DNA of 33,768 nucleotides from NCBI GenBank assembly GCA_030429045.1, contig JAUIEA010000027.1, positions 1 to 33,768 of the forward strand. The letters run 5' to 3'. Under the pieces are notes generated by a model. That model saw only the letters and a list, made by a program, of their open reading frames with translations, was not told the DNA's origin and made no database searches. The stretch is from Bacteroidia bacterium. Lineage in GTDB: Bacteria; Bacteroidota; Bacteroidia; Chitinophagales; Saprospiraceae. Both the position numbers and the translations under genes were made by a program. Below, piece after piece: positions 24,631-33,039 of this stretch. Position 1 is the stretch's first letter, and every line of letters starts with the position of its first letter.

Positions 24631-25536
24631 ATGAGACGAATATCTGTTCAGGTCCTGCAAAGGACAGTGTTGGTTTTATTGGGGATGTGGTTATGGGTTC
24701 TCTGCAGTTACGCCCAGGAAACGGTGACTGCCCAGCCAACCATCATGGTCATTCCATTTGCCAGGGAAGGTGTCACATTGAGGTCGGTCTACGAGAACAA
24801 TGAATTGACTCGAATTGCCATTACAAAGGTGAAGGAGGGCTTTGACCAGAGGGGGGTCAATACCATCGATCTTCGGGCAAAGTTGAAACAGACAAATCTG
24901 AATGAAGCACTTCAGGAGGGTCAGCAACATGAAACGAAAGATGATGTTATCGCAGTTTCTGGTGCGGATATCTATGTGGAAGTCGATGCAAGTTCCAATC
25001 CCTCCAAAACTGGAAATAGTGCGTATGTGATCTTGACTGCATTTGATGCATTTTCCGGAGAGTCATTCGCCAATAAAACGGCTTCATCCCCCAAGATCTA
25101 TACCGACAACTATGAAAAGTTGATCGAAAAGGCCGTGGAAGCGGAAATTGATAATTTGTTGAATACCATTCAGGAGAAGTTCAATGATGTGCATTTGAAT
25201 GGCCGAACCATCACCGTTCATGTTGGAATTGAAGAGGGATCGGAATTATCATTGGATTCAGAATTTAATGATGAAGGTGATTATGTATCTGAGATGATCG
25301 AGAATTGGGTGAGCGATCATGCTTTTAATGGCACGTATCATATCCAGGGAGCTACTTCCAACAAGATCACGTTTGACCAGGTGAAGGTCCCCTTGTTTGA
25401 TGAAGAGGGTAAGAATTATCGAATTTCTGCCTTTGCAAATGCCTTTAGAAAGTATATGCGGGCGAATGGCATTTCTGTCAAACAAACCATCCAGGGGAAT
25501 AACGTCGTCTTTGTTATAACCGGTCTGAGAGAGTGA
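24631..25536 (+). CDS. DUF6175 family exported protein
   Basis: The product is 301 residues from ATG 24631; an in-frame start at 24595 overlapping the previous gene would precede the signal peptide by an odd leader. After the signal (VLVLLGMWLWVLCSYAQ) come QPTIMVIPFAREG, a long central domain with GADIYVEVD and LTAFDAFSGESFANKTA, then LNGRTITVHVGIE, VSEMIENWVSDHAFNGTYHI and KVPLFDEEGKNYRISAFANAFRKYMRANGI. This order matches DUF6175 proteins of Bacteroidota as I remember them, whose function is unknown. The fold suggests a TolB-N or CsgG-like first domain. It is the fourth gene in the CsgG-like operon. Confidence 0.78.
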   Translation: MRRISVQVLQRTVLVLLGMWLWVLCSYAQETVTAQPTIMVIPFAREGVTLRSVYENNELTRIAITKVKEGFDQRGVNTIDLRAKLKQTNLNEALQEGQQHETKDDVIAVSGADIYVEVDASSNPSKTGNSAYVILTAFDAFSGESFANKTASSPKIYTDNYEKLIEKAVEAEIDNLLNTIQEKFNDVHLNGRTITVHVGIEEGSELSLDSEFNDEGDYVSEMIENWVSDHAFNGTYHIQGATSNKITFDQVKVPLFDEEGKNYRISAFANAFRKYMRANGISVKQTIQGNNVVFVITGLRE

Positions 25537-25636
25537 CTCGTTGGCTCAGGTACTTATGGGCGAAGAAGGGCAGTCCGGCGTGGTGCGGGAAGTGTTTTGG
25601 TCGCAGTTGTCATTATTCGGATTAATCTACAGGGTT

Positions 25637-26506
25637 ATGGTTCAGTATAAGTGGTCTTTTCGGTTCTTGTGGCTTGCCGGCTGGTTCCTGGGTGTTCTCA
25701 CGGTAGGATGTGCTCAGACGGGTCTCTTGATCGACGCCTCACCAGCGCATTTCAACTCGCAGTCCGTCCAGGAGATCAGGGCACATTATTTTTCCAGTTC
25801 GACCCGGTTCAGGCCAGAACAAGGTGCATTGCTGAAGGTGGATATCCGTTTGGATAAAAGTGGCGTGCGTACCTTGGAAGGTATGGATATTCGTTCCTCT
25901 GGTGAAGTCACATGCAAGTTTTTGATCCAGAATTTGTTGACAGAGCAATCCAGTTGTTTTACAGTTGCTGTCCAATTGTCGGGCAATCATGCCAAAATGA
26001 CCATTGAGGAACGAGTTTTGGAAAGTCTGATCCGACGCGAAGATTGGTGTGATTCGCTGACGCAGAATTTGCAGTTGGTGTATGATCCGGGAGTTCAGGG
26101 ATGTCAGGAGTTGGTTTCTTTTCTCGATGCTGAGGAGGAAGGAAGTTGGTCCACTTCATTGATTCAGGTCTATCGGTTCAAAAAGACGTTTACGGAGTGT
26201 GCAGAGCTATCCGCAGCCATGCTGGAAGAAAAATTGCAGGAAATTGATCAACAACTTTGTGACCAGTTGATCTATGAAGCCACTCTTTTGTATGATACGG
26301 GGACGATGAGTAACGTGAATGCTGCGGTCAGAAAATTGATCAGGATCCCTCCCAATTCGCCTTGCAGGGAGAAGGCACTTTCGCTGAGTGAACAATATGG
26401 GAAAAACCGACGAATAACAGTTCAGGGTAAAGAAGAATTGCAAGCATACCGGGAGGTCACCCTGGTGAATAATGTGGATGCCTGGTTGGAATTGTTGATT
26501 GATTAA
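25637..26506 (+). CDS. Exported or lipid-anchored protein closing the CsgG-like operon
   Basis: The product is 289 residues from ATG 25637, chosen because it starts a signal peptide (YKWSFRFLWLAGWFLGVLTVGCAQ). The cysteine may be lipidated, although the residue three before it is Thr, or cleavage may follow AQ. In-frame starts at TTG 25541 and ATG 25556 would add a polar leader but would shorten the gap to the previous gene to four bases. Residues 30-160 are a beta-rich domain with a basic and aromatic pattern (LLKVDIRLDKSGVRTLEGMDI). The rest is helical and may contain TPR-like pairs (MLEEKLQEIDQQLCDQLIYEATLLYDTG, AAVRKLIRIPPNSPCREKALSLSEQYG). No family was recognised. It is the last gene on this strand before a convergent neighbour. 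Confidence 0.65.
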   Translation: MVQYKWSFRFLWLAGWFLGVLTVGCAQTGLLIDASPAHFNSQSVQEIRAHYFSSSTRFRPEQGALLKVDIRLDKSGVRTLEGMDIRSSGEVTCKFLIQNLLTEQSSCFTVAVQLSGNHAKMTIEERVLESLIRREDWCDSLTQNLQLVYDPGVQGCQELVSFLDAEEEGSWSTSLIQVYRFKKTFTECAELSAAMLEEKLQEIDQQLCDQLIYEATLLYDTGTMSNVNAAVRKLIRIPPNSPCREKALSLSEQYGKNRRITVQGKEELQAYREVTLVNNVDAWLELLID

Positions 26507-26582
26507 GAGGGTTATCTGTTGTCCGATGTTCTTTTTCCGGGTCACGTCGTATGCCAAAAGACACACCAGGGATTGGTCCGTA

Positions 26583-27251
26583 TCAGTGTTGGAGCAACAG
26601 GACTTCCATCGGTGCGAGACTTGTATTGCTCAGTGTGACCTTTTGGTTGCCCAACGGCCAGGTTGTCCAGCATCCATGGTCGAGGGAAATTGTTCCCTCT
26701 GAAGACTGGATCAGGAGATTTCCTTTTCCGCGGCAGAACAGTATTCCTGGACCGCGAAGCATTTGATCAACAGAAATACCCGGTTCCATCATTTTACGAA
26801 AGAGAAGGAAGTAGGGGTTGATATCCAAAGACTCCCAGTCCGACATCTCCGATTCTGAAAATAGGACATCCTGCCGCAGGGAAAGATGTTCTACTGCCAA
26901 TAACCGAAATGGCTGAAAGCCTACATTCGCAATTCGGTGAACGAAGGATGTCTCCGGATAATCCGTATCCCCTCCCCAGAAATCATCGGGCAGATAGACG
27001 CTTCGGGAATGCTCGCCCGGGACATCCAGCCAGATCCGGCTGCCTTCCAGGCCGATGTAGGTGATGGCATCGTGATGGCGGTGCCAGTCCGAGGTGTCTC
27101 CGGGTTGGAGCCGGACATCCAGAATGCGAATTTCACTGTTTTCAAACACCAGATGATGAAAGGGTTCCTGGTATACGGGCAGGGTATCCTGAGTCCAGCC
27201 AGATTGAATGGACAGAAGGATGAGGAGGAGGGTCAAACTTGCTTTCATCAT
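26583..27251 (-). CDS. Secreted cupin-fold protein
   Basis: The 222-residue protein has a signal peptide (MKASLTLLLILLSIQSGWTQ; the first of two adjacent ATGs is used). The core cupin motif is EIRILDVRLQPGDTSDWHRHHDAITYIGLEG, with a His cluster (H-R-H-H) that can hold a metal. The second cupin part is ill defined, though TFSLS-type strands follow (GTISLDHGCWTTWPLGNQKVTLSNTS). Secreted cupins of this kind act as metal-dependent enzymes or sugar-binding proteins. There is not enough detail to choose. It is transcribed toward the CsgG-like operon and is monocistronic. Confidence 0.75.
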   Translation of the reverse strand: MMKASLTLLLILLSIQSGWTQDTLPVYQEPFHHLVFENSEIRILDVRLQPGDTSDWHRHHDAITYIGLEGSRIWLDVPGEHSRSVYLPDDFWGGDTDYPETSFVHRIANVGFQPFRLLAVEHLSLRQDVLFSESEMSDWESLDINPYFLLFRKMMEPGISVDQMLRGPGILFCRGKGNLLIQSSEGTISLDHGCWTTWPLGNQKVTLSNTSLAPMEVLLLQH

Positions 27252-27483
27252 GCAAACTTCACCATTCCGGGCTAGATGTCGACCTGTCTTGTGCAAGATT
27301 GTCTTGTGATGTCCAAATCGTGCCGTATTCCTGGTGGATCGGGTGATCAGGGAAGATCGGGGTGCTTGTGATGGGCTAATGATCTGTATCCCGGTATGTG
27401 CCAGACCTACAACTTTGTACCCTGCATGGTGTTTTCATTCCAGTAAAAGCACACAACAAAGTACTGGATCGGTCGTTTTGTCG

Positions 27484-27491
27484 TACCTTTG
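27484..27491 (+). promoter_or_regulatory. -7 promoter element of the desaturase gene
   Basis: TACCTTTG is an exact TAnnTTTG match ending 21 bases before the ATG at 27513. A well-spaced -33 TTG is not seen. The rest of 27252-27483 contains no gene. Confidence 0.45.
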
Positions 27492-27512
27492 CGGCTTCTA
27501 TTATCATTAAGT

Positions 27513-28649
27513 ATGACCTTTATTCCTCCCAAGTATAACAAGCACTCGCTGGCGACGTTCTATCCGACGTTGCGCAGTCGGGTGAATGCCTATTTTACGG
27601 AGAACAATATTTCCCGGAATGCCAACGCTGCCATGGTGGCCAAAACGGTCATTCTCCTGCTGGTCTATCTGGTTCCGCTGGCCCTGCTTTACTTCGGTGG
27701 CATCTCCTCCAGGTGGATGGTCTTCGGGCTGTGGGTGATCATGGGCTTCGGGATGGCCGGGATCGGCATGGCCGTGATGCATGATGCCAATCACGGCGCC
27801 TATTCCAAGAGCACCCGGGTCAACAACCTGATCGGATACCTGCTCAACATGGTCGGCGGGAACGCTGATTTCTGGAAGATCCAACACAACGTCCTGCACC
27901 ACACCTACACCAATGTCGATGGTGCCGATGAAGATATTGACACCCCTTCTTTCCTGCGTTTTTCGCCGCATGTCGAGCGGAAGTGGATCCACCGCTACCA
28001 GCATTGGTATGCGCTGTTCTTCTACGGATTCCTGACCATTCCATGGATCACCAGCAAGGAATTGCAACAGTTGAATGACTACAGGAAGAAGGGATTGATA
28101 CCCGGAGGGAAACCATTCCGGAACCTTTTGATCCGTTCCATCGTATGGAAGATTGGGTACTACACGTATTTGCTCGTGTTACCCATGTTGCTCACACCTG
28201 TTTCCCCGTGGTTTACCCTGATCTGCTTTCTGACCATGCATTATATTGCCAGCTTCCTGCTGGGCATGATCTTTCAGACAGCTCATGTGATGCCTTCCCT
28301 GGACTTTCCAAAACCGGACGAAACCGGCAACCTGGAAAACAACTGGGCAGTTCATCAGCTGTATACCACAACCAATTACGCCCCCAAGAGCCGGTTCTTT
28401 GCCTGGTTCGTCGGAGGATTGAACTTTCAGGTCGAACACCACCTGTTTCCCAATATTTGCCATGTCCACTACAAGCGGATCTCGGCAATCGTCAAGGAAA
28501 CAGCCCGGGAATTCGGTCTGCCTTATCACTCACAGAAAAATTTCCTGGACGCTGTTCGAGGACATCTTCACATTCTGAAGACTCTCGGCCGTCAGGATCA
28601 TTTGCCGGTTCCTGCAACTCTTCCGAGGGAAGAAATGCACACCGTTTAA
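27513..28649 (+). CDS. Membrane fatty acid (acyl-CoA/acyl-lipid) desaturase
   Basis: The product is 378 residues from ATG 27513, close after the -7 motif; an in-frame TTG at 27489 lies over that motif and is excluded. Four or more membrane helices carry the three histidine boxes of front-end desaturases: H90-D-A-N-H94, H125-N-V-L-H129-H130 and Q306-V-E-H309-H310. These ligate the di-iron centre. The Gln in the third box is typical of delta-5/delta-6-type enzymes, but no cytochrome b5 domain is fused, so a separate ferredoxin or cytochrome donor is needed. It introduces a double bond into membrane fatty acyl chains, relevant to membrane fluidity. The position of the double bond cannot be told. 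It is monocistronic, with a 180-base non-coding gap after it. Confidence 0.9.
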   Translation: MTFIPPKYNKHSLATFYPTLRSRVNAYFTENNISRNANAAMVAKTVILLLVYLVPLALLYFGGISSRWMVFGLWVIMGFGMAGIGMAVMHDANHGAYSKSTRVNNLIGYLLNMVGGNADFWKIQHNVLHHTYTNVDGADEDIDTPSFLRFSPHVERKWIHRYQHWYALFFYGFLTIPWITSKELQQLNDYRKKGLIPGGKPFRNLLIRSIVWKIGYYTYLLVLPMLLTPVSPWFTLICFLTMHYIASFLLGMIFQTAHVMPSLDFPKPDETGNLENNWAVHQLYTTTNYAPKSRFFAWFVGGLNFQVEHHLFPNICHVHYKRISAIVKETAREFGLPYHSQKNFLDAVRGHLHILKTLGRQDHLPVPATLPREEMHTV

Positions 28650-28829
28650 CACCATTATTATTCACACCTCCTCGTTCTCGTTACTTTTTCCTGCAAGCGG
28701 AGCATCTGGCCCTGACAAAAGAGTCTGCCATTCAGCCCCGCGACCGGACCGCCCGAAGCTCTCGGATCTGTTCCGGACCTATCCTGCCGGACACGGCCGG
28801 GCCTGAGGCGGCTCATTGTAAGCAGTTTT

Positions 28830-30098
28830 ATGAAAAATCAGACAACATCGCGGTTCAAGCGTAAACCATCACGCTCGTCCGCTTCCAATGCCGGTGGATC
28901 CAATTCCGGCAGACCCCAACGTGGCGGATCCCGATTCGGGGGGCCATCACGCGGAAATGGGAAGAAATTCAAGAAAGGCGCGGAGATCCCCCACCACAAA
29001 TTTATTCAGGCAGCTCTTCCCCGTGAAGAAGAACCCACCATTGAAACCCGAGCATATGCCAGTCTGGATCTCCATCCGGACCTGCAGCGGGTGATCGCTG
29101 CCAAAGGCTATACACACACCACTCCGGTCCAGGATCAGGCTATTGAGCCCGGGATCGCCGGCCGGGATATTCTGGGCATTGCCCAGACCGGAACAGGTAA
29201 AACCGCCGCATTCCTCATCCCGATGATCCAGATGTGGCTGGAAGACCCGGATTTTCCTTCTGCCCTGGTGACCGTCCCGACCCGGGAACTGGCCTTGCAG
29301 GTCGAAGACGAGTTTCGCAGCCTGACGAAAGGACTGGGTATGTATTCAGCCACCTTTATCGGAGGTGGAAGTGTCAACGCCGATCTGCGCAAGCTCCAAC
29401 AGGGACACCACCTGATCGTCGGCACTCCCGGTCGACTCCTCGACCTGACCCAGCGTCGCGCCCTCAATCTGCGCCCATTTACCACCCTGGTGCTGGACGA
29501 GTTTGACCGCATGCTGGATATGGGCTTTATCAATGACGTCAAGAAGATCATCGAAATGATGCCCAACAGGCATCAGACCATGCTGTTTTCTGCGACCATC
29601 GACAAGAGTCAGGAGCCCTACATCAAGGAACTGCTCTCCGATCCAGTCACCGTTCAGGTGAACTCCGGCACTCAAACCGCTGAACATATCGAACAGGATG
29701 TGATCCGGATCGAGCCTGGGATGGACAAGTTTCAAATGCTGGAAGACCTCCTCCACAAACCGGAAATGGAAAAGGTACTGGTCTTTCTGGAAACCAAACA
29801 CCGTGTCGATCGGCTGACAACCAAATTGATCCGTTGTGGCTTCAAGGCCCAGCAGATCCATGGGAACAAATCACAAAGTCAGCGCCAACGAGCCCTGGAA
29901 GCGTTCAAGTCCGGACGCTCCTCCATCCTGGTGGCGACAGACGTGGCGTCACGTGGACTGGATATCAGCGATGTGACCCATGTCATCAACTTTGAGACAC
30001 CGAAGACTTTTGACAGCTATATTCACCGGATCGGTCGGACCGGTCGGGCGGGTAAGGCCGGAAAGGCTTATACCTTCGTCGAAGGAGTGGTGAAATAG
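28830..30098 (+). CDS. DEAD-box RNA helicase with basic N-terminal tail
   Basis: The product is 422 residues. Residues 1-60 are a disordered basic tail rich in Arg, Gly and Ser (KRKPSRSSASNAGG, RPQRGGSRFGG), likely for RNA binding. The helicase core then has Q motif TPVQDQAI, motif I AQTGTGKT, Ia PTRELALQ, Ib TPGRLLD, II DEFD (instead of DEAD), III SAT, V ATDVASRGLD and VI HRIGRTGRAG. DEFD retains the Mg-binding Asp and Glu, so ATPase activity should be kept. The tail is N-terminal, whereas many bacterial DEAD-box proteins carry it at the C-terminus; the core ends soon after motif VI. It probably acts in RNA unwinding during cold adaptation or ribosome assembly. A strong hairpin terminator follows. 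Confidence 0.93.
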   Translation: MKNQTTSRFKRKPSRSSASNAGGSNSGRPQRGGSRFGGPSRGNGKKFKKGAEIPHHKFIQAALPREEEPTIETRAYASLDLHPDLQRVIAAKGYTHTTPVQDQAIEPGIAGRDILGIAQTGTGKTAAFLIPMIQMWLEDPDFPSALVTVPTRELALQVEDEFRSLTKGLGMYSATFIGGGSVNADLRKLQQGHHLIVGTPGRLLDLTQRRALNLRPFTTLVLDEFDRMLDMGFINDVKKIIEMMPNRHQTMLFSATIDKSQEPYIKELLSDPVTVQVNSGTQTAEHIEQDVIRIEPGMDKFQMLEDLLHKPEMEKVLVFLETKHRVDRLTTKLIRCGFKAQQIHGNKSQSQRQRALEAFKSGRSSILVATDVASRGLDISDVTHVINFETPKTFDSYIHRIGRTGRAGKAGKAYTFVEGVVK

Positions 30099-30127
30099 GG
30101 CCGAAACCGATGATCTTCATCATTCAG

Positions 30128-30168
30128 CAGACCGGAAGTCACTTAGTTGGCTTCCGGTCTGCGTATTT
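30128..30168 (+). terminator. Intrinsic terminator of the helicase gene
   Basis: CAGACCGGAAG (30128-30138) pairs perfectly with CTTCCGGTCTG (30151-30161) over 11 bases with a 12-base loop. GCGTATTTT follows. It is 30 bases past the helicase stop. Confidence 0.8.
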
Positions 30169-30190
30169 TAGGCAATACAATCTCTGCACT

Positions 30191-30598
30191 ATGAGAAATC
30201 ACATTATCCCTGCTATTGTTGCCGGTGTCGTTCTGCTCATCCTGAGCGTGGCGGTCCTGTATGGGCTGGTCGCCCTTTTTCCAGGGTTGGCCCAGGAATA
30301 CTACAACCCCATTTTCCGGGCGGAAGATGATCGCAACTGGATGTATTATGTCCATCCCTTTATTCTCAGTTTTGCCCTGGCCTGGTTCTGGGACAGGTTT
30401 AAAGGCAAGTTTCACGGCTCCTGGATCATTCGCGGTCTCGAACTCGGTTTGGTCTACATCATCGTGGCGACCATTCCCGTCATGTGGATCACCTTCAGTG
30501 CCATTGATGTAGGTGCATCCATGGTGCTGACCTGGATCGCATATGGCTTTGTCCAGACCACTATCGCAGGCTGGATCTTTGCCCGTATGAACCCATAA
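30191..30598 (+). CDS. Small four-helix membrane protein, unknown function
   Basis: The product is 135 residues from the ATG at 30191, which follows the helicase terminator; in-frame starts further upstream would lie in that terminator. Four hydrophobic segments are seen: IIPAIVAGVVLLILSVAVLYGLV, YYVHPFILSFALAWFWDRF, LELGLVYIIVATIPVMWITF and MVLTWIAYGFVQTTIAGWIF. The layout (AIVAG near the start, a polar loop, W/F-rich second helix) is like that of the 19750-20169 protein, suggesting a common but uncharacterised family (inference). The DUF1801 gene starts eight bases after its stop, so the two are probably co-transcribed. Confidence 0.7.
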   Translation: MRNHIIPAIVAGVVLLILSVAVLYGLVALFPGLAQEYYNPIFRAEDDRNWMYYVHPFILSFALAWFWDRFKGKFHGSWIIRGLELGLVYIIVATIPVMWITFSAIDVGASMVLTWIAYGFVQTTIAGWIFARMNP

Positions 30599-30606
30599 GG
30601 CAACAG

Positions 30607-30981
30607 GTGGAGTCAAGTCTGGATTTTATTGAGGGGCACTCTGGTCTTCAGAGGGACTTACTGGCCTATCTGTATACCCTGATCGTTCAGACAGAACAGC
30701 TTCAGCCCCGGATGGTGTATGGCCTGCCCTTTTTTTATGGCAACAGATGGGTCTGCTACCTGCGGCCTCTCTCGGATGGTGGTGTGGAGTTGGGGTTTAC
30801 CCATGGATCTGAACTCTCCGATCAGTGTGGGCTTCTGGAGTCAAAAGGACGGAAGCAGGTCATGAGCGTCACCTTCCATGCCCTGACGGACCTTCCTGAA
30901 AATGCATTAGTGGAAACGCTGGAAAAGGCGGTCCGATTGGACCTGAATCGTCCAATATCCAAACGGAGGAATCCTGGTTGA
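30607..30981 (+). CDS. DUF1801 domain protein
   Basis: The 124-residue protein starts at GTG 30607, eight bases after the previous stop; no ATG fits. MVYGLPFFYGNRWVCYLRPLSDGGVELGFTHGSEL and the basic-Met MSVTFHALTDLPENALVETLEKAVRL near the end are typical of DUF1801 (YdhG-like) proteins. The GLPFFY motif is the strongest marker. The family has no settled function. Its stop codon lies in the left arm of a 10-base hairpin shared with the convergent superoxide dismutase gene. Confidence 0.8.
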   Translation: MESSLDFIEGHSGLQRDLLAYLYTLIVQTEQLQPRMVYGLPFFYGNRWVCYLRPLSDGGVELGFTHGSELSDQCGLLESKGRKQVMSVTFHALTDLPENALVETLEKAVRLDLNRPISKRRNPG

Positions 30982-31001
30982 TCCTGCGGAGCAACCAGGA
31001 T
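30971..31001. terminator. Hairpin spanning two convergent stop codons
   Basis: ATCCTGGTTG (30971-30980) pairs perfectly with CAACCAGGAT (30992-31001) with an 11-base loop. The left arm overlaps the end of the DUF1801 gene and the right arm touches the stop of the dismutase gene. No T-run follows on either side, so it may stop or protect transcripts less strongly than a classic terminator. Confidence 0.5.
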
Positions 31002-31708
31002 CAGCCAAAGAGTGCGTTGACCTGATCCCAGTTGACGACCTTCCAGAACGCACCGATATAGTCTGCACGCTTGTTCTGATAATGGAGATAATACGCGTGT
31101 TCCCAGACATCCAGGCCCAGAATTGGTGTTCCGGGCTTTGCAGCAATCTTCGACATCATCGGATTATCCTGGTTGGGTGTCGAGGTGATGAACAGGTTGC
31201 CCGATTGGTCCTTGCACAGCCAGGCCCAACCGGAGCCAAATACGCCCTTGGCCGCATTTGCAAACTCGGCCTGGAAGGCTTCCATCGTGCCCCAGCGTTG
31301 GTTGATCGCCTGGAGTAGCCGATCATTGGGTGTTGTTTGGATCGGGGAGAGCCACTTCCAGAACATGCTATGGTTCCAGTGCCCACCGCCATTGTTTCGC
31401 AGGGCCGTATCACCTTCTTTGATGGAACCGAGCAATTGCTCGAGGCGCATGGATTGCAGGGCAGGAGCGCCCTCAAGGGCATTGTTCAGCTTATTGACAT
31501 AACCGTTATGATGGCGGTCATGGTGGATCTCCATGGTTTTTGCATCGATGTGCGGCTCCAGATCGGCGAAGCCGTATGACAATGGCGGGAGGGTAAACGG
31601 GTATTGACCCAAAGCGCCTGCCCCGGCGGCCTTTTTCAGTGGTGAACACCCTGCCATTGTGCCCGCAGCTACGATTCCGGTCAATTTGAGAAAGGTTCTT
31701 TTTTCCAT
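31001..31708 (-). CDS. Exported Fe/Mn superoxide dismutase
   Basis: The product is 235 residues from ATG 31708. The N-terminus MEKRTFLKLTGIVAAGTMAGC is an export signal: KRTFLK resembles the Tat motif with Lys in place of the first Arg, and AGC at residues 19-21 may be a lipobox, although the preceding residue is Met. The mature part is a complete dismutase with metal ligands His62 (EIHHDRHH), the His of NHSMFW, and Asp and His of LGLDVWEHAYY. GGGHWNHSMFW and SGWAWL fit the Mn/Fe class. Most relatives are cytoplasmic, so this one probably protects the periplasm or cell surface from superoxide. Tat export would let it fold with metal first (inference). Confidence 0.92.
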   Translation of the reverse strand: MEKRTFLKLTGIVAAGTMAGCSPLKKAAGAGALGQYPFTLPPLSYGFADLEPHIDAKTMEIHHDRHHNGYVNKLNNALEGAPALQSMRLEQLLGSIKEGDTALRNNGGGHWNHSMFWKWLSPIQTTPNDRLLQAINQRWGTMEAFQAEFANAAKGVFGSGWAWLCKDQSGNLFITSTPNQDNPMMSKIAAKPGTPILGLDVWEHAYYLHYQNKRADYIGAFWKVVNWDQVNALFG

Positions 31709-31722
31709 GGAAGTGCTTTGTT

Positions 31723-31730
31723 CAAATGTA
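31723..31730 (-). promoter_or_regulatory. -7 promoter element of the superoxide dismutase gene
   Basis: On the minus strand this reads TACATTTG, an exact TAnnTTTG match ending 14 bases before the ATG at 31708. A TTTG lies upstream after only 16 bases, a little short for the usual -33 spacing. Confidence 0.45.
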
Positions 31731-31821
31731 CGACAAATGAGTGGGGCAAATGGTTGAGTATCCCCGGGTGCAATTTCGGGATCCCTTTTCTGGTACGGCT
31801 TGAAATGCAGATCTTCGGCAG

Positions 31822-33039
31822 ATGAATCCAATCCTGATCTTGCTGACCATATTGACCGGTAGCTTCTTTTCGAGCCCTGCTTGCCCACCAAATGCGATCG
31901 TCTCAGAACAACTCACCTCAGGTTCGGGGTATTTCACTGAGATTCCGGTGACTTATGTTCGTGATAAGATCCTCATCCAGGTGGAGATCGGTGGAAAAGC
32001 CCGCACGTTTCTTCTGGATACCGGAGCGCCCTTTATGGTGGATGAAGCCCTGGCCCGGGAGATGGGCTATCGGGAGGTCGGATCAAAAGGGTTGAAGGAT
32101 GCCTCTGGGAATCGAACTCGTGTCCAGAAGGTAAAAGTGCCTGAATTGTTTCTCGGCAGTACCCGATTTTCGAACCTTCCTGCTTTGGTGTATGATTTCA
32201 GGAGCAGCCTGCTGGGGTGTTTCCAGATCGACGGGATCATTGGCAGCAATATCCTGAAAAAGAGTGTTCTGCAGTTCGATCTCGCGGAGGGCGTGATCCG
32301 CTTGACGAACAAGTCTGATAAACTGGATGTCGCGGGATCAGATGCGATTTCCATTCGGTTGAAACCCAAACAGTTCAACCCGATGGTACCGGTTCGGATC
32401 AATGGTGAGATCCTGATATGGAGTCTTCTGGATACCGGGTCGGATGATTTCTACAGCATCAGTAAGGAACACCTGGCCGCTATTCAAAAGAAAGGGCAAT
32501 TGACCGAACCGGCACTTTCAAGAACGGAAGGAAGTGCATCACTGGGCCTGATGGGTGGAAATGAAAGTGCATTTGAGATCCTGGTCGGACTGGAGTCCCT
32601 GGCCTTTCAGGATCAGCCGATCACGGGTCAGGTGGCGATTGAATCCAACCACGATAATGACTCACGGATCGGGATGCGCTTGCTGGAACGGGGTGTTCTG
32701 ACCCTGGACTATCGGAAAAAGCGGATCTGGTTCAAACCCTATCCGGACCATGAGGATTATCGGTACATCCAGTTTGGTTTGGGCTTCGTCCCTGAAGGAG
32801 ATTCCTGGGTCATCCGTGAGGTATGGTCCGGTTCGGACGCCGAACGCGAAGGGCTGGTCAGGGGAGATACCCTCCTGGAATACGGGGACCTGACCTTTTC
32901 CGGGATGTCCGTCTGTGACGTCATGTTCCAACTGCCTGCCGAACGAGACAAATCCTCGATACGGATCAAGGTCAGGCATGTGGATGGCCGGGGCGACCGG
33001 ACCTATTTTCTCCGTCAGGTGACATTTTTCGGGGATTGA
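31822..33039 (+). CDS. Secreted aspartic (retropepsin-like) protease with C-terminal PDZ domain
   Basis: The 405-residue protein has a signal peptide (MNPILILLTILTGSFFSSPA). Two active-site motifs are seen in one chain, LLDTGAPF at Asp66 and LLDTGSDD at Asp204, each followed by the hydrophobic-hydrophobic-Gly pattern (IDGIIGSNIL; SRIGMRLL). Retropepsin-like proteins need two such motifs to form one active site, so a single chain can be active alone. From about residue 315 a PDZ domain follows (FGLGFVPEGDSWVIREVWSGSDAEREGLVRGDTLLEYGD), with GLVRGD as the typical turn. It should cut peptides or proteins outside the inner membrane, with PDZ guiding substrate choice. Its last 25 bases overlap the convergent glycosyltransferase gene. 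Confidence 0.85.
   Translation: MNPILILLTILTGSFFSSPACPPNAIVSEQLTSGSGYFTEIPVTYVRDKILIQVEIGGKARTFLLDTGAPFMVDEALAREMGYREVGSKGLKDASGNRTRVQKVKVPELFLGSTRFSNLPALVYDFRSSLLGCFQIDGIIGSNILKKSVLQFDLAEGVIRLTNKSDKLDVAGSDAISIRLKPKQFNPMVPVRINGEILIWSLLDTGSDDFYSISKEHLAAIQKKGQLTEPALSRTEGSASLGLMGGNESAFEILVGLESLAFQDQPITGQVAIESNHDNDSRIGMRLLERGVLTLDYRKKRIWFKPYPDHEDYRYIQFGLGFVPEGDSWVIREVWSGSDAEREGLVRGDTLLEYGDLTFSGMSVCDVMFQLPAERDKSSIRIKVRHVDGRGDRTYFLRQVTFFGD

Noticed and set aside
21668-26506. A true curli (csg) operon
   Set aside because: No CsgA/B repeats, CsgE or CsgF is present, and the CsgG-like protein lacks a lipobox.
27413-27464. ACTTTGT / ACAAAGT inverted repeat before the desaturase gene
   Set aside because: Seven-base arms separated by nearly 40 bases can occur by chance in an AT-rich leader, and nothing else supports an operator.
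28145-28864. Long plus-strand frame of 239 codons overlapping the desaturase end
   Set aside because: It overlaps a desaturase with all three histidine boxes in another frame and contains no domain of its own.
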